Source: JAEINY01 sp942490535
Lineage (GTDB): Bacteria; Bacteroidota; Bacteroidia; Bacteroidales; Marinilabiliaceae
Length of the DNA: 64,000 nt
NCBI GenBank assembly: GCA_942490535.1
Contig: CALNXQ010000005.1
Span: 434,001-498,000 of the forward strand
Reading direction: 5' to 3'
Under the pieces are notes generated by a model, which was not told the origin of the DNA, did no database searches, and worked only from the letters and a program-made list of their open reading frames with translations. Position numbers and translations under genes: made by a program. Position 1 is the first letter of the stretch; each line of letters starts with the position of its first letter. Shown here piece after piece: positions 36,211 to 44,738 of the stretch.

Positions 36211-39200
36211 TTATCCCAGACTCATCGATATTTCGGGGTGTTCCTCAATGTATTTAATAAAGTCATCCGTGAGGTTCAACCGCATAGTGCGCGACAAAAG
36301 TTGTACCGAGTTTTTTGTCTCAGCGTCAAAAATTACGAATTTCAAGATGACTTTTCCTTCTTCTGATTGCGAAATATCAGCCAACTCTGTAACCAATTCA
36401 GAGGTGATGGCCGAAATGGGCACTTTCAATGTCACCGATGTCACCAGATTGTCCCGCAATTCGCTCAAAAAGGAAATGTGATGAATCTTCACCTCCATCT
36501 CCTCCTGGTTATATCGCTTGGGTTGGACCTTTCCTTTAATCATCAAAAAGAATCCTTCCTGCAAAAAAGGCAGATGGTCGGTGTAATCGGTTCCAAAGAA
36601 AGCAAATTCAAAGGATCCGGAATAATCCTCCATGGTCATGATCGCAAAAGGATTCCCCTTTTTCGTCGTCCCCATACGAACTCCAACCACCATACCTCCC
36701 ATGGATACATCCCTTCCTTTAAGGGCATCCAGATTTTCCAGATTCTTGAGGGGGGTGCTGATAAAATTATTTAACTCCAAGCGGTAATCATCCAGAGGAT
36801 GAGCGGACAAATAAATCCCAATGTATTCCTTCTCTTTATTAAGCGCTTCAATGGTAGAAAACTTTTCACAGAAGGGAATGTCCGGCTTTTTAATTTCTAT
36901 TCCTCCATCCAATGCACCAAAGAGGGAGTTTTGAGTACTTGCCTTATCCAGTTGATATTTATTCCCATACCGAATAATATTCTCAATGAACACGGTATCC
37001 TCATTGGGTAGCGACGCAAAAAACTGGGCCCGGTGATAATTACCCACATTGTCAAATGCCCCGGCATAGGCCAAAGCCTCCAGGTTCTTTTTATTCACGG
37101 TGGTTAAGGGGAGACGTTCCACAAAATCAAAAATATCCTTAAAGGGGCCGTTTTTATCCCGTTCATTGATAATGGCCTCTACGGCACCTTCACCAACGCC
37201 TTTTATACCAGCCATTCCAAACCGTATCGCCCCTTCTTTATTTACGGTGAACTTCCGATAACTTTCATTTACATCCGGTCCCAACACAGCCATTCCCATG
37301 TTGCGACACTCTTCCATAAAGTTGGTGATCTTGGTAATATCACTCAGGTTGCGACTGAGTACACCCGCCATGAATTCAGCCGGATAATGCGCTTTCAGAT
37401 ACCCCGTCTGATACGCTATGTATGCATAACACACGGAGTGCGACTTGTTAAAGGCATAACTGGCAAAGGCTTCCCAATCGCCCCAAATCTTATCAATTAA
37501 GTCTGCGGGTTTTTTCGGTGAATCTTTACACCCGGCCATGAATTCCTCTCCTTCGAGGCATCCTTTGATAAACTTCTCCTTGAGTTTATCCATCATGGCA
37601 ATGATTTTCTTACCCATGGCCTTCCGCAAGGAATCTGAATCGCCCCGGGTAAAACCACCCAAGGCCCGCGACTGAAGCATCACCTGCTCCTGATACACGG
37701 TAATCCCATAGGTATCTTTCAGGTATGGCTCCATCATGGGGTGATCATATTCAATCTCTTCCCGTCCATGTTTACGGGCAATAAAGGAGGGGATGTATTC
37801 CATCGGGCCGGGCCGATAGAGCGCGTTCATGGCCACCAGATCTTCAAAGCGGTTAGGCTGGAGCGCCCGCAAGTGCTTTTTCATCCCCGGTGATTCAAAC
37901 TGGAAGATCGCAGTGGTTTCTCCCCGACTAAATAATTGAAAGGTCGTTTCATCTTCAAGAGGTACCGTGTTTATATCTATATCAATGCCTTTAGAAAGTT
38001 TGATATTACCCAGTACCTCCTTAATAATGGACAAGGTCTTCAAGCCCAGGAAGTCCATCTTCAACAAGCCAATATCCTCCACAAAACGACCATCGTATTG
38101 GGTGGTCAGCAAATCCTCACCCTTGGTTGGCATAACGGGTAGGTGCTGATCCAATGGATTCTTACCAATCAGAATTCCACAGGCATGCACCCCCGTTTGT
38201 CGCACAGAACCTTCCAGCGCTTCGGCCAACTTAATGGTTTTGGCAATAAGCGGGTTGGGCGAATCTTTCTCTTTCAGTAACTCCGGCTCTTCCTTGTAAG
38301 CTTTTTTAAAGTTCATTTTCGGTGCTTCCGGCACCATTTTAGCCAGGCGGTTGGCTTCAGATAAATCCAGGCGTAGTACCCTTGCCACATCTTTGATGGA
38401 ACTCTTGGTGGCCATGGTTCCAAAAGTACAGATGTGTGCCACCTTATCCTGCCCATACTTTTCAGTCACGTAGTCCAATACCGCCTGACGGCCGTCATCA
38501 TCAAAGTCGATATCCACATCGGGCATGGACACACGATCGGGATTCAAAAAACGCTCAAACAGCAAGTCATACTTGATAGGATCCACATTGGTAATCCCTG
38601 TACAATAAGCTACCGCAGCACCAGCCGCCGACCCCCGCCCAGGTCCTACCAATACGCCATTATCTTTGGCCCAGTTAATAAAATCCTGCGTGATGAGGAA
38701 GTAACCAGGGAATCCCATATTTATAATGGTCTCCAACTCAAAATTAATCCGTTCCAGGTAATCTGGTGGGATGGGATCACCATATCGTTTTTTTGCACCT
38801 TCAATGGTTAAGTGGCGTAAATAATCAGCCTCTGAATCAAAACCTTCCGGCAAAGGAAAATCGGGCATAATCGGTGCAGAGTCCAATTCATAAAACTCCA
38901 CCTTTTCAGCTATTTCGGCTGTATTAGCAAGGGCTTCCGGCACATCGGCAAACAATTCATTCATTTCCTGAGTGGTCTTAAACCACTCTTCACGGGTATA
39001 GCGCATCCGGGTGGGATCATCATAATCCCGGCCGGTACTCAAACACACCAACACATCGTGGGCTTCGGCATCTTCACGACTCACAAAGTGACTGTCATTG
39101 GTGGCAATGATTTTAACATCTAATTCTTGGGCGAGTTCCCGAATCACTTTATTCACCTTCACTTGATTTTCCCATACATCAGCTCGCAGGCGAGGATCAT

Positions 39201-40482
39201 CCGTTTTGTGCCGCTGCATTTCCAGGTAATAATCATCGCCAAAGATATTCTTATACCACAAAATGGTTTCTTTTGCTTTTTCAAAATTACCATTCATAAT
39301 GTGCTGCGACACCTCGCCACCCAAACACGCACTACTGGCAATCATGCCTTCGTGATACTTCTCCAACAACTCTTTGTCGATCCGGGGTTTATAATACATC
39401 CCTTCGGTATGGGCGATGGAGGTCAATTTTATCAGGTTGCGGTAACCTATTTCATTCTTTGCTAATAAGATCAGGTGATGACCCGAGGCATCGGTTTTAT
39501 CATCCTTACGCAAATGGCCACGACGAGCCACATAGGCCTCTACCCCCAAAATGGGTTTGATCTCAGCCTTTTTACAGGCCACATGAAACTCTTTGATGCC
39601 GAACATCCCCCCATGATCTGTCAGTGCCACGGCAGGCATGCCATCCTCCTTGGCCTTGGCGGCAATGGCAGCTGTTTTGGCAGCACCATCCAGAATGGAA
39701 TATTGAGAGTGCACATGCAAATGCACAAACGGCATTTTATCTGCCTTAGCCGCCGCTTGAGCCAACTTCTTCTCTTCCTCCTCAATGGATATATCGTGAA
39801 ATTCATTGACCTTGAAAGACTCAAACTCAATGCCGGCGGGTTGAATGACATCCGGATTATTTTGTCGAAAAGCTTCGATGGCCTGATCCGTCATTTGCAA
39901 ACGCTGCCCTGAGATACCACCTACCCGAATCAACTCCAGGAAGCAGCGTGTAGTAGCTTCCACATCAGCTGCCGCATTGTGCGCCTCCTGAAAAGGCACC
40001 CCAAACAGCTTCAGATGCAATTCCGTCAGTGTCGGCCATTTTAATCCGCCCCGTTTATTGACAATGGCACAAAACTCCGTACTTTCAATTTTGGTACACA
40101 ATTGAGGAGCGCTGGTCATGATCTCCTCCATCTCGCACCTCAATAGCTCACACCCCACAATATTGATATCAAACTCTATGTTGTGACCAATCACAAATTT
40201 TGATTGCTTGACATCGGCTATAAAGTCTTCCAATGCTTCCCGCAATGGAATCCCTTGCTCCCTTGCAATTTCGGTGGTAATACCATGTACATTCACCACT
40301 TCATCGGGAATGGTATAGCCTTCGGGAAAGATCACATGATTTTTGGCAAACAATAAATTCCCCTGTAAATCGTGACATTGCCAAGCCAACTGTACCATTC
40401 GGGGCCAATTATCAAAATCATTCAGAGGTGCTTTCCACTTTTTGGGTAAACCTGTGGTTTCGGTATCAAAGACTAAAAACAT
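36211..40482 (-). CDS. dnaE: DNA polymerase III alpha subunit fused to an N-terminal proofreading exonuclease
   Basis: 1423 residues. Residues 1-190 form a DnaQ-like 3'-5' exonuclease with all acidic residues: FDTETTG (Asp6, Glu8), GHNIEFD (Asp105) and HNAAADVEATT (His168, Asp173). A charged linker leads to the PHP domain at about 252 (FVHLHVHSQYSILDG). The polymerase core has PDVDIDFDDDGR (catalytic Asp pair, about 650-660) and the thumb/fingers motifs VRQTGVHACGILIG and YRPGPMEYIPSFIARKHG, then a helix-hairpin-helix and a C-terminal OB fold. The fusion puts synthesis and proofreading in one chain, unlike the separate DnaE/DnaQ of E. coli. Confidence 0.95.
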   Translation of the reverse strand: MFLVFDTETTGLPKKWKAPLNDFDNWPRMVQLAWQCHDLQGNLLFAKNHVIFPEGYTIPDEVVNVHGITTEIAREQGIPLREALEDFIADVKQSKFVIGHNIEFDINIVGCELLRCEMEEIMTSAPQLCTKIESTEFCAIVNKRGGLKWPTLTELHLKLFGVPFQEAHNAAADVEATTRCFLELIRVGGISGQRLQMTDQAIEAFRQNNPDVIQPAGIEFESFKVNEFHDISIEEEEKKLAQAAAKADKMPFVHLHVHSQYSILDGAAKTAAIAAKAKEDGMPAVALTDHGGMFGIKEFHVACKKAEIKPILGVEAYVARRGHLRKDDKTDASGHHLILLAKNEIGYRNLIKLTSIAHTEGMYYKPRIDKELLEKYHEGMIASSACLGGEVSQHIMNGNFEKAKETILWYKNIFGDDYYLEMQRHKTDDPRLRADVWENQVKVNKVIRELAQELDVKIIATNDSHFVSREDAEAHDVLVCLSTGRDYDDPTRMRYTREEWFKTTQEMNELFADVPEALANTAEIAEKVEFYELDSAPIMPDFPLPEGFDSEADYLRHLTIEGAKKRYGDPIPPDYLERINFELETIINMGFPGYFLITQDFINWAKDNGVLVGPGRGSAAGAAVAYCTGITNVDPIKYDLLFERFLNPDRVSMPDVDIDFDDDGRQAVLDYVTEKYGQDKVAHICTFGTMATKSSIKDVARVLRLDLSEANRLAKMVPEAPKMNFKKAYKEEPELLKEKDSPNPLIAKTIKLAEALEGSVRQTGVHACGILIGKNPLDQHLPVMPTKGEDLLTTQYDGRFVEDIGLLKMDFLGLKTLSIIKEVLGNIKLSKGIDIDINTVPLEDETTFQLFSRGETTAIFQFESPGMKKHLRALQPNRFEDLVAMNALYRPGPMEYIPSFIARKHGREEIEYDHPMMEPYLKDTYGITVYQEQVMLQSRALGGFTRGDSDSLRKAMGKKIIAMMDKLKEKFIKGCLEGEEFMAGCKDSPKKPADLIDKIWGDWEAFASYAFNKSHSVCYAYIAYQTGYLKAHYPAEFMAGVLSRNLSDITKITNFMEECRNMGMAVLGPDVNESYRKFTVNKEGAIRFGMAGIKGVGEGAVEAIINERDKNGPFKDIFDFVERLPLTTVNKKNLEALAYAGAFDNVGNYHRAQFFASLPNEDTVFIENIIRYGNKYQLDKASTQNSLFGALDGGIEIKKPDIPFCEKFSTIEALNKEKEYIGIYLSAHPLDDYRLELNNFISTPLKNLENLDALKGRDVSMGGMVVGVRMGTTKKGNPFAIMTMEDYSGSFEFAFFGTDYTDHLPFLQEGFFLMIKGKVQPKRYNQEEMEVKIHHISFLSELRDNLVTSVTLKVPISAITSELVTELADISQSEEGKVILKFVIFDAETKNSVQLLSRTMRLNLTDDFIKYIEEHPEISMSLG

Positions 40483-40512
40483 TCAACAGCGGATTATAAT
40501 AAAACGGATGGG

Positions 40513-40520
40513 CAAAGTTA
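40513..40520 (-). promoter_or_regulatory. Candidate -7 promoter box of dnaE
   Basis: TAACTTTG on the minus strand, an exact TAnnTTTG match 30 bases upstream of the ATG. Confidence 0.45.
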
Positions 40521-40644
40521 TCATTATTGCCTAAAAGAGAACGTCCATTAATCAAATTGGTTCCCACCCGCTAAAAGGAATGCATCACTATGAATTGGAA
40601 ATGATATTTTTAAGCTTTTAATTTATTATTCAGCAAATAACCTG

Positions 40645-40652
40645 TATATTTG
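40645..40652 (+). promoter_or_regulatory. Candidate -7 promoter box of rpsP
   Basis: TATATTTG, an exact TAnnTTTG match 54 bases before the rpsP ATG. Confidence 0.55.
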
Positions 40653-40706
40653 CAGCCGCGAATTTTTATAATCGTAGGTTGTTTAACAAATTAATTTAAA
40701 GTCAAA

Positions 40707-41264
40707 ATGGCTGTAAAAATTAGATTAGCAAGACACGGACGCAAAAGGTATGCTTACTACCACATAGTGGTAGCTGATAGCAGGGCGCCACGAGATGGCA
40801 GGTTTATTGAAAGAATTGGCTCGTACAATCCTAACACGAATCCTGCTACTATCGACCTTAACTTTGACAAAGCCTTAACATGGCTTGGCAATGGTGCCCA
40901 ACCTACAGATACTTGTAGAGCAATTTTGTCCTACAAGGGCGTGATGATGAAAAAACACTTGTTAGAAGGTGTTAAAAAAGGTGCTTTCGATGAGGCTGAA
41001 GCTGAACGTCGTTTCAATGCTTGGGTAGCTGAGAAAGAAGGTAAAGTACAAGCTAAAAAAGACCAGCTAGCTGGTATTGAGGCAAGTGCTGCTAAAGAGC
41101 GTTTGGAGCAAGAGACTAGGAAAAATCAGGAAAGAGCTGATGCTATTGCCAAACAAAAAGCTGATTTAGCTGCTGAAGCTGAAGCTGCTGCAAAAGCCGC
41201 TGCTGCTGAAGCTGCCGGAGAAGAGACTGCCGAAGAAGCTACTGAAGAGCCTCAGGGAGAGTAA
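40707..41264 (+). CDS. rpsP: 30S ribosomal protein S16 with long C-terminal tail
   Basis: 185 residues. The first ~85 are a standard S16: VKIRLARHGRKRYAYYHIVV, ADSRAPRDGRFIERIGSYNP and KGVMMKKHLLEGV. The remaining ~100 form a charged Lys/Glu then Ala/Glu-rich helical tail (KADLAAEAEAAAKAAAAEAA). E. coli S16 ends near residue 82. Long tails of this kind are, as far as I recall, usual in Bacteroidota. Its function is unknown. It is a single gene; rimM and trmD do not follow as they do in many bacteria. Confidence 0.97.
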   Translation: MAVKIRLARHGRKRYAYYHIVVADSRAPRDGRFIERIGSYNPNTNPATIDLNFDKALTWLGNGAQPTDTCRAILSYKGVMMKKHLLEGVKKGAFDEAEAERRFNAWVAEKEGKVQAKKDQLAGIEASAAKERLEQETRKNQERADAIAKQKADLAAEAEAAAKAAAAEAAGEETAEEATEEPQGE

Positions 41265-41294
41265 TCCTACTCTGCATCTTTTTTCAAAAGATAT

Positions 41295-41326
41295 GAGCCG
41301 TTCCATTTTGGAGCGGCTTTTTCTTT
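41295..41326 (+). terminator. Terminator after rpsP
   Basis: AGCCGTTCC pairs with GGAGCGGCT (one G-T pair), followed by a T run. Confidence 0.85.
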
Positions 41327-41406
41327 TTTGTAAACCTTAAGAACTCGCACATACTACTAGCCTGTTCACACTTCCAGGAAACATTTTTTGCATTTACAAG
41401 TGATCC

Positions 41407-41574
41407 GTTAACCTTGCCCGGTAAACTTTTAATGTTAACTGCTCAACGGGCAACGCAAAAGTCAGACAGTTTAATGTGATTTCCTGTCAATTTAACATTA
41501 AGCTCTGCTATTTTAAAATTAAGAAATGCCTGGAACACGCTGCCGGATGAAGTTTTAACGCGAAAAGCTGATTG
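41407..41574. repeat. Phased repeat array D: TTTAA-type word every 21 bp, 8 positions
   Basis: Words start at 41407 (GTTAACCT), 41428 (TTTAATGT), 41449 (GGCAACGC), 41470 (TTTAATGT), 41491 (TTTAACAT), 41512 (TTTAAAAT), 41533 (GAACACGC, weak) and 41554 (TTTAACGC), exactly 21 bp apart. Five keep TTTAA; the unit at 41407 keeps TTAA, and those at 41449 and 41533 are degenerate. A second loose similarity (CTG or CTC about 15-19 bases into the unit) recurs. The array is less regular than A or C and is AT-rich, so chance similarity contributes more, but the exact phase over 148 bp is hard to explain by chance. Confidence 0.65.
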
Positions 41575-41684
41575 GTATGTACTAACAAGTCACTGGTGTG
41601 TGTTATCAGAATGGTATGGTTGAGTAAGATAACAAAGCGAAAATCAACTGCCATATTTTGAAATATATTTGTTAAATTGCTTGA

Positions 41685-42632
41685 ATGATCACGCTAAAAG
41701 GACACACCGGCACCTATATACTCAACCAAAGCCAGGGAAGCAAAGGCAAATTTGGTGGTATCATCAAAGGCCATCGGGAAGAAGATCAACTCTTGGTCTC
41801 TGCAAAAAAACTCAAACAAAATATTGCTGATCAACAGGAAGTACTGCAACGACTTCTTTCCATTGACCATCCATCCCTGGCTAAAAATATAGAAATTATA
41901 CAGGAGCAGGAACACGTCTATGTAATTCGTCAATATTATGCAGGTACAGATCTGAAAACCATCTTAAACAAGGGATCGATTTATCGCCGCGTTAAAACCA
42001 ATCTGTTTATCGATATGGCCATCCGAATACTGGAAGGTCTGGCCGTTCTTCACCGCGCGAGCATTATTCACCGCGACATAAAACCGGCTAATATTATTAT
42101 ACCCCATGAAGCAGATGAGTTACCAGATGAGTGGCGTGGTAAAAATGCGGTGTTGATCGATTTTGAGCAAGCTTCGCTGTTACCATGTCCCACTCAACGC
42201 CTGCCGTTTGCCCTGGTCTATAGTCCGCCTGAGCAGTTATTAAACAAGGGGCATCTGACCAATCTCACCTCCGATTTATTTGCATTAGCAATTACCTTGT
42301 ATGAGTGCATCGCCGGGAAACCGCCTTACCAGGATTGCAATGCTGAAATTTTACTAAATTTACAACTCACCTATCCCATTAAAAAACCACCCCGAATGGA
42401 CGAGACGTTGTTTAACATATTGGATAAAGCCACTCAAAAGGCCTCTTTTCCTAAACCACCTCGTCTATTGCCGACACCACAAATTGAAAGCATTTTGAAA
42501 GAAGGCACCCTTAACAGATACCAACAAGCAGACGAAATGAAGATCGATTTGGAAAAGTATCTCCAACTACAACCACTAACTAAACCTCTGGCATGGTATC
42601 AACGCCTGCTAAGTAAACGATCGGCTCACTAA
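41685..42632 (+). CDS. Ser/Thr protein kinase
   Basis: 315 residues, one kinase domain without membrane segment or sensor domain. Visible motifs are the Lys of strand 3 (LLVSAKKLKQ), the catalytic loop HRDIKPANI (about residue 130) and the activation region AVLIDFEQASLL followed by YSPPEQLL. The DFG motif is DFE: Asp is kept but Gly is Glu. The C-lobe ends with helices carrying TLNRYQQADEMKIDLEKYLQ. The atypical DFG does not exclude activity. An outer-membrane protein gene follows 11 bases downstream, so the two are likely co-expressed. Array D lies just upstream. Confidence 0.88.
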   Translation: MITLKGHTGTYILNQSQGSKGKFGGIIKGHREEDQLLVSAKKLKQNIADQQEVLQRLLSIDHPSLAKNIEIIQEQEHVYVIRQYYAGTDLKTILNKGSIYRRVKTNLFIDMAIRILEGLAVLHRASIIHRDIKPANIIIPHEADELPDEWRGKNAVLIDFEQASLLPCPTQRLPFALVYSPPEQLLNKGHLTNLTSDLFALAITLYECIAGKPPYQDCNAEILLNLQLTYPIKKPPRMDETLFNILDKATQKASFPKPPRLLPTPQIESILKEGTLNRYQQADEMKIDLEKYLQLQPLTKPLAWYQRLLSKRSAH

Positions 42633-42643
42633 CACCTGAAACC

Positions 42644-44059
42644 ATGAAAAAAGTAACACAACTTATCATTGCCTACCTCATTATACTGCATGGCACCCTC
42701 TTTGCGCAAGACGGTCATTACTGGTCGGAACAATATGGCACTAAATCGATGCTCTTAGGCGGTTCTGTGATAGGAAGTGTGGAGGATTTAGGCGCAGTTT
42801 TTTACAATCCCTCCCGATTGGGTGTTATTAAAGATCCCACTTTTTTGATCAGTGCGAAAGTCTATCAACTCCAAAATCTTCGAATTGAAGATGCCCTTGG
42901 CAATAATAAAGATCTTAAAAGTAAGGATTTTGGGGGAGTCCCGTCGTTGGTGGCTGGTACGTTTTCGATTAAATGGTTACCAACTCATCAATTTGCCTAT
43001 GCGTTTCTCACCCGGGATAACATAGACAACTCATTCACGACCCGCGAAGGGACTACAGGAGATATTTTTCCTGATCTCCCGGGCGAAGAACTTTTTGAAG
43101 GCAACATCACTGTGGGAAAACAATTAAGAGAGGAGTGGATCGGTGCCAGCTGGGCACATGCCCCTTCTTCCCGGGTTAGTTTTGGTTTATCTGGCTTTTT
43201 CACCAATCTACGCCAAAGTGAAACATCCGAAATGAACCTCTATCTGTTGGATGCACAAAATGGAGTAAGCACGCTCACGAAAGTCAATAACTACTCCTTC
43301 AAACACTATGGAATTATCTGGAAAGCTGGATTATCACTGGATTTTGACGCCTTCCGGGCAGGGATCACCGTCACCACACCCAAGATTGAGCTAAAGGGAG
43401 ACGGCTCCACCACTTATGAGGAAATCTATACCGGGCTGGCATCAGATACGGAAAACAAAAACAGATACACGACCAACTATCAATCCGGTCTGGATGCTAT
43501 CCATCAGTCACCCTGGAGCTTTGGTTTTGGCATGGGGTACACTATTAAAAAACTAAACCTGCATGCCAGTGCTGAATATTATACTGCCGTGAATCGCTAT
43601 GCACAACTCCAGACAGGCTTGTTTGAAAGCCAAAGTTCCGGCGAGGTCTTGCAAACCACTATGTATTCCGAACGCTCTTCTGTTTTTAATTACGGGGTAG
43701 GAATGGAATTACTATTAAAGGAAGGAATTTATGGTTACGCCAGTGTGGCCATTGACAATTCCGCACTTGTTCCGCAGGGAAGCATTATAGATAAAGGCAC
43801 TAAAATGATGCACTGGGCCGGTGGCATATTATACAAAACAAAATTTGCCGATATCACTGCAGGAGCAACCTACGCAGCAATGGACCGCCATTTACAAAGG
43901 CCTCTTAATTTTCCACAAAAAAGTGGTGAGGTGGTCTTTGATGATAATCAATTCGCAACCGCACATTGGTCCAGATGGCGATTTATACTGGGTATCTCCA
44001 TCCCATTTCTGGAGCAAAAGGCAAAGGATCTGGAGAAAAACTTACTTGGCAAGCACTAA
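42644..44059 (+). CDS. Outer-membrane beta-barrel protein, FadL/OMPP1-like
   Basis: 471 residues. A signal peptide (MKKVTQLIIAYLIILHGTLFAQ) is followed by a segment typical of OMPP1/FadL-like proteins, GSVEDLGAVFYNPSRLG. Many amphipathic strands ending in aromatics follow, and the last ends in a short helical tail (KAKDLEKNLLGKH). The likely role is a small-hydrophobe channel or an assembly-linked barrel. It lies 11 bases after the kinase gene and converges on the PAP2-like gene with only 7 bases between stops. Confidence 0.75.
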   Translation: MKKVTQLIIAYLIILHGTLFAQDGHYWSEQYGTKSMLLGGSVIGSVEDLGAVFYNPSRLGVIKDPTFLISAKVYQLQNLRIEDALGNNKDLKSKDFGGVPSLVAGTFSIKWLPTHQFAYAFLTRDNIDNSFTTREGTTGDIFPDLPGEELFEGNITVGKQLREEWIGASWAHAPSSRVSFGLSGFFTNLRQSETSEMNLYLLDAQNGVSTLTKVNNYSFKHYGIIWKAGLSLDFDAFRAGITVTTPKIELKGDGSTTYEEIYTGLASDTENKNRYTTNYQSGLDAIHQSPWSFGFGMGYTIKKLNLHASAEYYTAVNRYAQLQTGLFESQSSGEVLQTTMYSERSSVFNYGVGMELLLKEGIYGYASVAIDNSALVPQGSIIDKGTKMMHWAGGILYKTKFADITAGATYAAMDRHLQRPLNFPQKSGEVVFDDNQFATAHWSRWRFILGISIPFLEQKAKDLEKNLLGKH

Positions 44060-44066
44060 GTATTTG

Positions 44067-44675
44067 TCAACTCAGAAATATTCCTGAGAACACAATTAGA
44101 AAACCAAGGACAAAGCCCACGTAAACTTGCGAAGGAGAGTGGGCTTTGAGCTGCAAACGAGCCACACCCAACAAACCTGAAGCTAGGATAATCACCGAAA
44201 AGAGCAGCCACAAATCCAGTCCAAAACGAAAGGACAGTGCCATCATTGCGCCAGCCAGACCACCGATCCCAATCATGTGCATGCTGATTTTCCAGAAGAA
44301 CGTAATGATCAATGCTACATAAATGGCCATCAAAGTAGCCAGCATAAACCCCTCAATGAAAGAGGGTACAATGGGAATGCGCCGTAAAAAGAAGTAACCT
44401 AAGAAATAAAAGAGGCCACTAAAAAAAACAGGCAACAGACGCTCTCTGCGTCCCTCCATATACACACTCTTAATCACTTTAAACATTAAAAAGAGGGGAA
44501 TCAGACTTAATGGCAAGATGCAGGTGCTCAAAAACACCACTAAATACACAATGCGTTGATGATCCACCGGTAGAAAGGAATAATGACCACCTACATTGAA
44601 AATTAGAAACAAACCTAAAGTGGGAATCAGCAAGGGATGCAACAGGGAAGATAATACCCGAGAAATACCTCTCAT
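44067..44675 (-). CDS. PAP2-like membrane protein with altered motifs
   Basis: 202 residues with about six membrane helices. The three PAP2 phosphatase motifs are recognisable only in outline: RRERLLP for motif 1, SMHMIGIGG where PSGH is expected, and ARLQLKAHSPSQ for SRx5Hx3D (Arg and His at the right spacing, Asp replaced by Gln). It may be an inactive or divergent member. It is 63 bases downstream of rpoN on the same strand. From memory a similar gene sits beside rpoN in other Bacteroidota. Confidence 0.6.
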   Translation of the reverse strand: MRGISRVLSSLLHPLLIPTLGLFLIFNVGGHYSFLPVDHQRIVYLVVFLSTCILPLSLIPLFLMFKVIKSVYMEGRRERLLPVFFSGLFYFLGYFFLRRIPIVPSFIEGFMLATLMAIYVALIITFFWKISMHMIGIGGLAGAMMALSFRFGLDLWLLFSVIILASGLLGVARLQLKAHSPSQVYVGFVLGFLIVFSGIFLS

Positions 44676-44738
44676 TCTATTTTATATATTATAACCGGTC
44701 GAAGAGTTGCTTCAACCGGCATTTAGCCAATACTAATT

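Larger units (their letters stand above)
41265..41684. other. 420-base intergenic region between rpsP and the kinase gene
   Basis: Contains the rpsP terminator and then phased array D. No credible ORF is present. No clear -7 box for the kinase gene was found. Confidence 0.65.
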
